DNA from: Limimaricola sp964022235
GTDB lineage: Bacteria > Pseudomonadota > Alphaproteobacteria > Rhodobacterales > Rhodobacteraceae
Reading direction: 5' to 3'
DNA: 64,000 nucleotides
Assembly: GCF_964022235.1 (NCBI RefSeq)
Contig: NZ_CAXHZL010000012.1
Location: 62,001-126,000, forward strand
Positions 36,257-43,706 of the stretch are shown in pieces. Positions within the stretch are counted from its first letter, which is position 1; each line of letters opens with the position of its first letter. The notes beneath the pieces were generated by a model. It worked only from the letters and a program-made list of their open reading frames with translations, ran no database searches and was not told the origin of the DNA. The translations under genes were made by a program, and so were the position numbers.

Positions 36257-36487
36257 ATGAAATCATATGGAAAAACCACAGAAAGGCGTATTTTAGCGCT
36301 TGCGGCCGGAGCCAGGATGCGGTAGTAAGGATGTACCGGAAGCGGGGCGTTTGACTGACAGCAGTGCCTCGATCCCGGCGGCCGCGCCGCGGCTTAGAAT
36401 ACAAGTGGATCAGGTAGCGCACGCTCGCGATTCATAGGACAAACTTCTCGGAGTGAAGTCCGACCCTTCCGCATTAGGCGGCCTAGC

Positions 36488-36510
36488 CCCCGGAGGTCCG
36501 ACCTCCGGGG
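36488..36510. terminator. GC-rich hairpin
   Basis: CCCCGGAGGT pairs with ACCTCCGGGG over a CCG loop, followed on the plus strand by TTGCTCTTTTCG. It has a terminator-like form, although no gene ends just upstream. Confidence 0.4.
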
Positions 36511-37128
36511 TTGCTCTTTTCGATGATCCATATTGCGCTCCGATGGACAAGGTCGGGGCGGCCTGCGCTCGCTCTTCCCCACCAAGCTGCCTGGGGCCAT
36601 GCTGTCGGCTCCCGCGGCGTCGAGCGGAGCGCGATCATCTCGCGCAGCCCCAGTCAGCTCGGCCGGGAGGGAGGGAGAGCGCAAGAGTCCGATCCAGACT
36701 TTGTCGACCGCGATAGATCGATCTTCATCTTCAGCTGGACCTGAGAGCTCCGATTGATTGCACGCCTCGGGACCCCGTCCATTCACGAGCCTCGGCCTGC
36801 CTCCATCTGCTTCGACATAGCCAGCTGGATTGTGGCAGGTTCAGCAGATTTGCGCACATTATGACGACCTGATGCCTAATTCGACATGAGGATGGCTGGA
36901 AAGCTGGGTCCTCTAGGGAATGGATGTGAAAGAATGTCTGGAGTGGTCTCGGACAGGCATCGCCGAACCTACTTTGCTCCATCAGATCAGCGCGCACGTC
37001 AATCGGCATAATTTGTACCGTGAGGTCATTTTGGCCTTTAATCCACCTAAGGTATGTCCTACCTCATCCCTGCCAGTGCGGTTTCGAACAATGGCTGCAG
37101 CGGCAGCCGCGCGCAAATGTTTTAGGTA

Positions 37129-37146
37129 AGCTTAAATTCTTAAGCT
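37129..37146. promoter_or_regulatory. Dyad upstream of response regulator gene
   Basis: AGCTTAA-attc-TTAAGCT, a perfect 7-bp inverted repeat 36 bases before the start codon, inside an AT-rich patch. A candidate autoregulatory binding site for the ChvI-like protein or a general promoter element. Confidence 0.4.
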
Positions 37147-37181
37147 CGATTCCGTTTGCGCAAGCAGGGGAAATACTTGGT

Positions 37182-37916
37182 ATGGCCAGAATTGCCGTTG
37201 TTGATGACAATGTGAATCTTTTGGTCTCTGTTTCGGCGGCTCTGGAAGCAGAGGGTTTCGAAGTTTCCACCTATCGGAATGGTGTCTCAATCCTCAAGGA
37301 ATTCCCGAAGGTCGAGCCCGAACTGGTGGTATTGGACGTGAAGATGCCCGGGCTGGGTGGCCTGGAGGTGCTGGAACACTTGCGACAGATCAGCCAGGTT
37401 CCCGTGATCTTGCTGTCCGGCAAAGCCACCGAGGTGGACGAGGCGATCGGCCTTCGGATGGGTGCGGACGACTACGTAGTCAAGCCCTTCTCTCAGCGGC
37501 TCCTCACGGAGCGCATCTCTTCGCACCTGCGGAGACAGGAGGCGCGGCTGGCGGAGCGGGGCAAGCCCCGCGTGCAGTCGCTTGGCGAGGCTGATCTCGA
37601 GGAGGCCGAAGTGCCTCGCATCGACCACACCAAGCTTGCGATGGATCCACGCAGTTTTTCCGTGCAATGGCGCAACGAGAATGTACCCCTGACGAAGTCG
37701 GAATTCGCGTTGGTGCATTTTCTCGCCAGCAATCCGGGCGTATTGATGTCCAGAGACCAACTGATGGATGTTCTTTATGCAGATGAGGCCGGTGTGATCG
37801 ACCGAAGCATAGACGGTCACATCAAGAGGATCAGGGCGAAGTTCCGACAGGCGGATGAGGGGTTTTCCTCGATCGAAACGATGTACGGAATTGGATATCG
37901 ATACACCGGGGAATGA
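37182..37916 (+). CDS. OmpR/PhoB-type response regulator, ChvI-like
   Basis: 244 residues from ATG 37182. Receiver domain with acidic pair VDDN (8-9), phospho-acceptor D52 in LDVKMPG, and K101 in DYVVKPFSQRLLTER. The SVSAALEAEGFEVSTYRNG and KPFSQRLL wording is that of ChvI. The C-terminal winged helix (LTKSEFALVHFLASNPGVLMSRDQLMD, RSIDGHIKRIRAKFR) binds DNA. ChvI normally works with the kinase ChvG, encoded next to it; no kinase is present here, so this is an orphan paralogue. Confidence 0.9.
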   Translation: MARIAVVDDNVNLLVSVSAALEAEGFEVSTYRNGVSILKEFPKVEPELVVLDVKMPGLGGLEVLEHLRQISQVPVILLSGKATEVDEAIGLRMGADDYVVKPFSQRLLTERISSHLRRQEARLAERGKPRVQSLGEADLEEAEVPRIDHTKLAMDPRSFSVQWRNENVPLTKSEFALVHFLASNPGVLMSRDQLMDVLYADEAGVIDRSIDGHIKRIRAKFRQADEGFSSIETMYGIGYRYTGE

Positions 37917-38008
37917 GGGCGCTGGCTGCATGGCATTTTTCGGTCTCGACGAGGTCGCCTCCGTGCCTCCCGATCTGGCACGCCCTTCATCCTCTTGGAG
38001 GTAACGCG

Positions 38009-38185
38009 GTGCCCGCGACACTGGTGATGCCATTCGACTTCCTCCGCCTGCCGGTCATCGCGGTGGTCGGGCTGGTACTCTACGGCGAACCGGTCGGACC
38101 GCTCATGCTGCTCGGCGCCACGTTGATCCTCGGCGGCAACTACCTGAATATTCGGGCCGAGGCGCGGCGGCCCGAAGCGGCCTGA
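38009..38185 (+). pseudogene. C-terminal fragment of an EamA/DMT-family transporter
   Basis: The frame from about 38009 reads PATLVMPFDFLRLPVIAV then YGEPVGPLMLLGATLILGGN, ending at TGA 38183-38185. This is the last two membrane segments of a drug/metabolite transporter; the other eight are absent. The nucleotides before 38009 do not continue the homology. A remnant after recombination. Confidence 0.65.
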
Positions 38186-38351
38186 TCTCGTGAGACCCTC
38201 CATCTTGTCAGGAATGGCGGCCGCCAGACGATGAGCATGCCGATCTCTGTAGGCGAGCTCGGCTTAGGCGGTTGCAACTTCTGCCCCTTGCAGCCGCCGG
38301 TGCCGCGCATAAGGTCACCCGGCTCGGTAGAACTCGGATAGAGGCGATGTC

Positions 38352-39539
38352 ATGACAACTGCGGCTCGTTCCGGAACCTACCTGGCGGTTCTGTCCGTTC
38401 TCGGGGTCACGCACCTTCTCAATGACCTGATGCAGTCGTTGATCCCGGCCGTCTACCCGATCCTGAAGGCCTCCTATGCGCTGGACTTCGCGCAGATCGG
38501 TATGATCACCCTGACCTTCCAGGTCGCCGGCGCACTGCTTCAGCCCGTCGTGGGAATGGTCACGGATCGGCGCCCGGCGCCATATTCGCCCGTCGCCGGC
38601 ATGATGTTCACGCTCACTGGGCTGATCAGCCTCGCTTTCGCGGCAAGCTACGCCATGATCCTGATGTCGGTGGCCCTCATCGGTATCGGGTCGTCGATCT
38701 TCCACCCCGAAGCAACCCGAACCGCGCGCTACGCGGCCGGTGGCCGACAGGGATTGGCGCAAGGCATCTTTCAGGTTGGCGGGCAGACCGGTGGCGCTCT
38801 TGGCCCCGTGCTGGCCGCGTTCATCATCGTTCCCTGGGGCCAACCAAGTCTTGCCTGGTTCGCCGTGGCAGCCTTGACCGCGATGATCCTGCTCACTTGG
38901 ATCGGCAGTCAGCAGGCTCGGATCAGCGCCGCATTTGCTCAGCTTCGTGCCCAAACACGAAAAGGCTCCGACACGCCCCAGCACTCGCGTCCGACGGTCG
39001 CTGTCGGTCTCGTCGTCCTGACCCTGTTGATGTTCATCAAGAACGCCTATGGAGAGAGCTTCCGGTCCTTCTATACCTTCTATCTCATCGAGCGGTTCGA
39101 GGTGTCGATCCGCAGCTCCCAGATGATGCTGTTCGTCTTCCTTCTGGCCGCCGCCGTAGGCGTTCTTGTCGGTGGCATAGTCGGAGACCGCATCGGACGG
39201 TATCGCATCATCTGGATTTCGATCCTGGGCCCGCTGCCACTGACGTTGCTGCTGCCTTATGTCGACCTGTTCTGGACCGGTGTGCTGACGGTGATGATCA
39301 ACCTCATCATGGCCAGCGCCTTCGCCTCGATCCTGATCTACGCCATGGAACTCCTGCCGAACCGTATCGGGCTCATCGGCGGGCTGTTCTATGGTCTCAA
39401 CTTCGGCCTGGCCGGCATCGCCGCTGCGATGCTTGGCGTGGTGGCCGACAGTCACGGCGTTGAAACGCTCTATCAGATCTGTGCCTTTCTCCCAGTGGCC
39501 GGACTTCTGGCATGGTTCCTGCCGCGGATCGAGCACTGA
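38352..39539 (+). CDS. fsr: MFS transporter, fosmidomycin-resistance (Fsr) type
   Basis: 395 residues, twelve membrane segments, starting at an ATG after GAGGCGATGTC. The N-terminus LGVTHLLNDLMQSLIPAVYPILK, the GMVTDRRPAPYSPVAGM loop and FHPEATRTARYAAGGRQGLAQGIFQVGGQTG are Fsr hallmarks. Fsr proteins export fosmidomycin, an inhibitor of 1-deoxyxylulose-5-phosphate reductoisomerase. Native substrates in this organism are unknown. Same strand as the ihfB-like gene downstream but 158 bases apart. Confidence 0.9.
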   Translation: MTTAARSGTYLAVLSVLGVTHLLNDLMQSLIPAVYPILKASYALDFAQIGMITLTFQVAGALLQPVVGMVTDRRPAPYSPVAGMMFTLTGLISLAFAASYAMILMSVALIGIGSSIFHPEATRTARYAAGGRQGLAQGIFQVGGQTGGALGPVLAAFIIVPWGQPSLAWFAVAALTAMILLTWIGSQQARISAAFAQLRAQTRKGSDTPQHSRPTVAVGLVVLTLLMFIKNAYGESFRSFYTFYLIERFEVSIRSSQMMLFVFLLAAAVGVLVGGIVGDRIGRYRIIWISILGPLPLTLLLPYVDLFWTGVLTVMINLIMASAFASILIYAMELLPNRIGLIGGLFYGLNFGLAGIAAAMLGVVADSHGVETLYQICAFLPVAGLLAWFLPRIEH

Positions 39540-39697
39540 CGCCGCCGACGCCGACCAATTCCCGAAAAGTGCCGAGGTCTGCGACATGGCGAATGCGGTA
39601 GGCCCCAGCGGAAACACTCGTAACCTCAAGGGGTGGCGTTTTCATTGGCCACACTTGATCTTACAGTTCAGCATCGCGTGTCAGACGGGAGTGGAAA

Positions 39698-40024
39698 GTG
39701 GTTCGATCGGAGCTGGTTCAACGGATTGCCGACGATAACCCGCATCTGCTGCGGCGCGACGTCGAGCGGATATTGAATGTAGTTCTGGCGGAGATCATCG
39801 AAACGCTGGCCCGCGGTGGGCGTGTGGAACTGCGCGGCTTCGGCGCTTTCTCTGTCAGCCGGCGTGACCCGCGCTCGGGTCGCAATCCGAAGACGGGCGC
39901 ACCCGTTCAAGTCGATGAGGCCCATTTGCCGAAGTTCAGAGCGAGCAAGAAGCTGGTCGCGCGGCTGAACGGAGCAGCCGCCGACATTTCAGACGGACAA
40001 ACCGCGGAAAGCCAGCACGGATAG
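39698..40024 (+). CDS. ihfB: HU/IHF family DNA-bending protein (IHF-beta-like)
   Basis: 108 residues from a GTG at 39698. It matches IHF-beta: VRSELVQRIADDNPHLLRRDVERILN, GGRVELRGFGAFSVSRRDPRSGRNPKTG, with a tail longer than usual (about 14 residues after KKLVARLN). Because housekeeping ihfB is normally near rpsA, this copy is probably an extra, accessory one. It could shape the local chromosome or help the mobile elements around it. Confidence 0.88.
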   Translation: MVRSELVQRIADDNPHLLRRDVERILNVVLAEIIETLARGGRVELRGFGAFSVSRRDPRSGRNPKTGAPVQVDEAHLPKFRASKKLVARLNGAAADISDGQTAESQHG

Positions 40025-40264
40025 CAGATCATCCGATGCGGTGTCCGTTGCCGCCGGGGTTCTGAAGCGGGCCAGGGGCACATCTCGAAACCCGTCAAGA
40101 TCAGCCGGATCATGCCTCTGTCGATGCAGTCCGGATCAGAGAGTTCGCCACACCATTTGGCCACGCGCGTCCGCCATCATTTGTCGGCGGGTTCGAGATA
40201 GTGAGCCCGGTGGAGCGACTGATTTGAGGGCCTCGCTCCCAGTCAACGCTCAGGGAATTTCGCC
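40025..40264. other. Region between ihfB-like gene and the antisense-SD RNA
   Basis: No gene supported on either strand. Lies between the plus-strand ihfB-like gene and the 3' end of the minus-strand RNA candidate. Confidence 0.4.
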
Positions 40265-40443
40265 TGTCCGCTTTAGGAGAGAACGACGGCGGCGTCCGGG
40301 AGGGAGGAAGACGCCGCCGCTGGTTCCTCGGGTCTGGGAGGAGAGACCCGAGGAGCTCTGGGTCGAGCCGCCCAGGGAGGAGGAAAGGGCGCTCGAGTCT
40401 GGCCTTGTGCCCTTCGCGAGTGGGAGGACTGCGAGGACAGCAT
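40265..40443 (-). ncRNA. Candidate small RNA with a series of anti-Shine-Dalgarno hairpin loops
   Basis: Read on the minus strand, four hairpins follow one another: a weak one at 40418-40437 (loop with TCCTCCC), 40365-40394 (GAGCGCCC/GGGCGGCTC, loop TTTCCTCCTCCCT), 40326-40353 (perfect 10-bp stem, loop CTCCTCCC) and 40287-40319 (perfect 10-bp stem CGGCGGCGTC, loop TTCCTCCCTCCCG). All loops expose the CCUCCC motif that pairs with ribosome-binding sites, as in the alphaproteobacterial cuckoo/CcsR RNAs. A possible promoter, TTGCGG-N16-TATCTC, ends at about 40448. The last stem is followed by TCGTTCTCTCC, which may act as terminator. No protein frame here is convincing. Ends are estimates. Confidence 0.6.
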
Positions 40444-40449
40444 TGAGAT

Positions 40450-41015
40450 AACCATCCGGGACCCAGCCGCAATCCGCCCTCAAGACAATCCTGCTATGCA
40501 GTGAATGCATGGGTAATGAGGATGTTCATTCGACAGAAGCGCGGCGCTACGCCAGTCGAGTTATTAGACCTGAGCGCGCAGTTTCGTGTCTGTCCTTTCC
40601 TCTCGCCTTGAGAACGAGCACCGGCACCAAGGCTGACAGTCGGACGACGCGAAGCCGGGCTGACCCAGCGCTACCTGCCCGAAGGGCAATGTCGACTGGG
40701 ACGCGCCATCGCGTAGGAAGATGGTCGCTCTGCGCCGCGTCTGGTCTTTCCTGGGGGGATGGCTGGATGCGGCCGGGCATCTGCCCATTCCTCACACCGC
40801 GCAAAAAAATGCTGCCACTGGATACGCCAGGGCAGCAGTTTCACGGAAGAGCAACGGGGAGCGTTCCTGATCCGCCGAGAGGATACTGCCCCAACAAGCC
40901 GGCATCCCACGCAGAAAACCTATACCTTCGGATAGATACAGGTCAACCTCAAGCTGAGGCGTGCTGCCGGGCGACCTCGTCAGCGGCAGCGCCGGGGGGG
41001 CAACTGTGTCGTTTC
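40450..41015. other. Intergenic region up to the IS110 transposase
   Basis: About 560 bases without a supported gene. Includes an inverted repeat CTGCC...GGCAG near 40811-40835. The right part (about 40960-41015) probably contains the downstream end of the IS110 element. Confidence 0.35.
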
Positions 41016-41939
41016 TTAGAGGCGAATGGGCTGTTTGTTCCGGATCATGGCGTTGAGGATGACGAGGAGCTGACGGGCAACGGCAATGAGAACTGTTTTG
41101 GGGGCTTTGCCGGCAGCCTTCATTCGATCTCGCATGGCAATCAAGAGCGGCACGCTGCGGGACGCGCTCAAAGCCGCGATGTAGAGAGCCTCGCGGACTT
41201 TGCGTCGTCCTCCCCATATACGTCGTGTGCCGCGCCATGTGCCGCTCTCGCGGGCATGTGGAGCGAGCCCGGCGAGAGAGGCGATCCGACGCCGACAGAG
41301 CGTGCCGAGTTCGGGCAGTTCGCCGAGAAGCGTTGCCAGCACCGTCGGTCCAATCCCAGGCACGGCGCGAAGCAACTCCGCATGCTCGGTAAGTTCGGGG
41401 CTGTCTCCGATCAGAGCCGCAATCTTGCGATCCATGATGACAATGCGGCGGTCGAGCAGCGCGATCATCGTCTCGATCTCGCGCAGGATTGCTGGCTGGC
41501 CGGCGCTGTGGCGACGCACCTTTTCGGCTTTCCGCATTTCGACCAACTGCCTGCGGCGACGAAGGAAATCAGAAAGTCGGGCCCGATCCGGATGAGGCGG
41601 CGCGGTAACCTCGAGAGGCAATAGGCGCCCCATATCAGCCAGTATGCGCGCATCGACCCGATCCGTTTTGGCCAACACGCCCGTCGCGCGGGCGAACTCT
41701 CGGGCTTGGCGCGGATTGACCCGTGCGAAGCGAAGGCCCCGGTCGCAGAGTGCCTTGATCAAAAGAGTGTCGCAGCCGCTGGTGGCCTCGAAGACGACCA
41801 GAGAGTTTGTAGGCAAGGACGCGGCCCAGCGGGAAATGCTGTCCGGATTGTTATTGACCCTCACGACCACCTTGGTCGGCAGGGCATGCGTATCGATCCA
41901 GCCGCGGGCAAGGTCGCAGCCGATGACGGTCTGTGGCAT
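41016..41939 (-). CDS. IS110-family transposase (DEDD recombinase)
   Basis: 307 residues from ATG 41939. The N-terminal RuvC-like domain has D in IGCDLARG, E in VVFEATSG and D-D in KTDRVDARIL. The C-terminal Transposase_20 domain has LLRAVPGIGPTVLATLLGELPEL, SLAGLAPHARESGTWRG and the serine-bearing YIAALSASRS. The gene appears intact, so the element may be active. IS110 elements lack terminal repeats and use an RNA guide encoded in a non-coding end. Confidence 0.92.
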   Translation of the reverse strand: MPQTVIGCDLARGWIDTHALPTKVVVRVNNNPDSISRWAASLPTNSLVVFEATSGCDTLLIKALCDRGLRFARVNPRQAREFARATGVLAKTDRVDARILADMGRLLPLEVTAPPHPDRARLSDFLRRRRQLVEMRKAEKVRRHSAGQPAILREIETMIALLDRRIVIMDRKIAALIGDSPELTEHAELLRAVPGIGPTVLATLLGELPELGTLCRRRIASLAGLAPHARESGTWRGTRRIWGGRRKVREALYIAALSASRSVPLLIAMRDRMKAAGKAPKTVLIAVARQLLVILNAMIRNKQPIRL

Positions 41940-42120
41940 GGTAAAAGCTCCTGTCCATGTCATGCGGGATCGGAGTCAGCCGTCCCAAGCAACTGTTCAG
42001 GTTGATCGCGACGCGGAAGGGACCCTTGCTCCCACACGGGCTCTCTACCCTGGGGGGGGACGGGCTCCCTTCCGCACCGCCACTTTACTCCATTCGCAAC
42101 AGACAGGGGGGGGGCGCTAG
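41940..42120 (-). ncRNA. Candidate IS110 non-coding end with bridge-RNA-like fold
   Basis: The roughly 180 bases upstream of the transposase contain the perfect arms GCGGAAGGGA (42013-42022) and TCCCTTCCGC (42066-42075), with GC-rich internal stretches between them, i.e. a stem enclosing an internal loop. IS110-group elements encode their bridge RNA in the left end upstream of the recombinase. Ends of the element and loop sequences were not mapped; strand is assumed to be that of the transposase. Confidence 0.35.
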
Positions 42121-42377
42121 GCCCGCTCTTCCCTTTGCGCCCAGGCTTCTCCGACTCAAGCCAATCAGATGGCCGTGGACGCTGCGGCAGAATTAGCGTT
42201 TCGATGGCTTTGGGGGACGGAGCACGCCTGTCCCGATGAGGCCGCGGGCCGAAGGTAGGGTGTCCCTATTTCCATCCAGGCACCGACTGCCGGTTTCCCC
42301 TCTGCTCAGGAATCAGGCAGACCCCGACGGGAACGCGCAAGCAATCAGCTTCGCGCGCTGCTCTCGGAGAAACCCGA

Positions 42378-43478
42378 ATGCGAGCCTGGCATCATCTCTA
42401 TCCCGCGCTGCCGGCGTCTCAGAGATCCGAGCAACTGCGAGCCGGATTCGGGGCCTTGATCGGCATCAGCCTCTGCGCCGCGCTGGTGAGCCTTGGTGCC
42501 ACCTGGGCTGGTCCAGAACTCTTTCTCGTGGCGCCCCTCGGTGCGACGGCCGTGCTGGTCTTCTGTGTGCCGAACTCGCCGCTTGCTCAGCCTTGGTCCG
42601 CAATCGTCGGCAACGTGACCTCGGCCCTGATCGCGCTGCTCGCGATCCGGTTTGTCCCCGCGCCCTGGACGGCCGGCATGGCGGTCGGCACCGCGATCGT
42701 GGCGATGATGGTCATGCGCGCTCTGCACCCTCCCGGTGGCGCGGTTGCCCTGCTGATGGCGCTCGACCCGGCGCTGGCGCTGGAGGCCGGGCCGATGTTC
42801 GCGCTGATGCCCGTGGGGGTGACGACAGCTGCGCTGGTTCTTGCGGCCATTATCTACAACCGGATAACGGGCCGGGCCTACCCATTCCGCCAGCCGGACG
42901 CGGATGACGCCCAAGATCCCGCATTGCGACTGGGGCTATCGACCGACCAGCTCGGCGCGCTGCTGGAGCGATTCAATCAGTCGACGAATGTCGGCATTGC
43001 TGACCTTGGTCGGCTGCTCGCAGCCGCAGAGGCAGAGGCGGCGCAGCATCGCTTCGCGGGCACGACCTGCGCCGACATCATGACCAGAAATCTCATCACC
43101 GTGCAGCCCGGCACGACGTTGACCGAGGCAGCACGGCTCTTTCACAGCCATGCCATCAAGAGCCTCCCCGTCGTGGAGGAGGGCATGAGGCTGCGCGGCC
43201 TCGTGCTCCAGTCCGATCTGCTCGCCCCGATGGCAGCCGAGAGGGGCTTTGAAGCGCAGCATCAGCGCACTGCCCTATGCACCGTCGCCGATGTCATGCG
43301 CGCGGCCGACTGCGCCGTTTCCCATGATCTGGCGGTCGGGGTTCTGTTGAACCGGCTGGCCGTTCAGGGAAGCGAGGTCATACCGGTGGAAAGGAATGGG
43401 CGGCTTGTCGGCATTGTGACCCGCTCCGACATGATCCGGCTGCTGCTCAGCGGTGCCGAAGAGCGCTCCGCGGCATAA
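42378..43478 (+). CDS. HPP-family membrane protein with two CBS domains
   Basis: 366 residues. Residues 20-165 have four to five membrane segments with FLVAPLGATAVLVFCVPNSPLAQPW and MRALHPPGGAVALLMAL; HPP here is in the LHPPGG motif. After a linker, a CBS pair (ADIMTRNLITVQPGTTLTEAARLFHSHAIKSLPVV; VADVMRAADCAVSHDL) probably senses a nucleotide. Some HPP proteins carry nitrite in chloroplasts and cyanobacteria. The role here is unknown. Starts after CTCGGAGAAACCCGA. Confidence 0.9.
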   Translation: MRAWHHLYPALPASQRSEQLRAGFGALIGISLCAALVSLGATWAGPELFLVAPLGATAVLVFCVPNSPLAQPWSAIVGNVTSALIALLAIRFVPAPWTAGMAVGTAIVAMMVMRALHPPGGAVALLMALDPALALEAGPMFALMPVGVTTAALVLAAIIYNRITGRAYPFRQPDADDAQDPALRLGLSTDQLGALLERFNQSTNVGIADLGRLLAAAEAEAAQHRFAGTTCADIMTRNLITVQPGTTLTEAARLFHSHAIKSLPVVEEGMRLRGLVLQSDLLAPMAAERGFEAQHQRTALCTVADVMRAADCAVSHDLAVGVLLNRLAVQGSEVIPVERNGRLVGIVTRSDMIRLLLSGAEERSAA

Positions 43479-43706
43479 TCGTTCCGCCCTGACGCCAACC
43501 GGCGCGAGTGCGGCAGTGCCTGGCGCTACATGTTGAACCCAGCTTCGGCTTTCTCCTATGTCGGCAGGGCATGGATTCACGCAAAGCCGTTATGGTTTGG
43601 CTCACTGGGAGCGGAACCCGTCCCACTGGTAATCGCCAAACGTCAGCTCTCGTGGGCCATGATGCTGTGCTTCGCCGGAACTGCGCCTTCCCCCTTCAGG
43701 ACTGTA

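Larger units (their letters stand above)
36129..37181. other. Long non-coding region
   Basis: About 1 kb with no gene that can be supported. It contains one copy of the 12-mer ATTGTCAACATT (36245-36256), a GC-rich hairpin (36488-36510) and the promoter-proximal dyad of the response regulator (37129-37146). The AT-rich part from about 36830 to 37181 is probably the regulatory region of the response regulator gene. Confidence 0.4.

Noticed and set aside
38208..39629. 473-codon open frame on the minus strand
   Set aside because: Fully antisense to the Fsr-type MFS gene; composition is His/Gln/Asp/Arg rich as expected of the reverse of a GC3-biased membrane gene, with no motif.
40509..41624. 371-codon open frame on the plus strand
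   Set aside because: Overlaps the IS110 transposase in antisense and lacks any domain.
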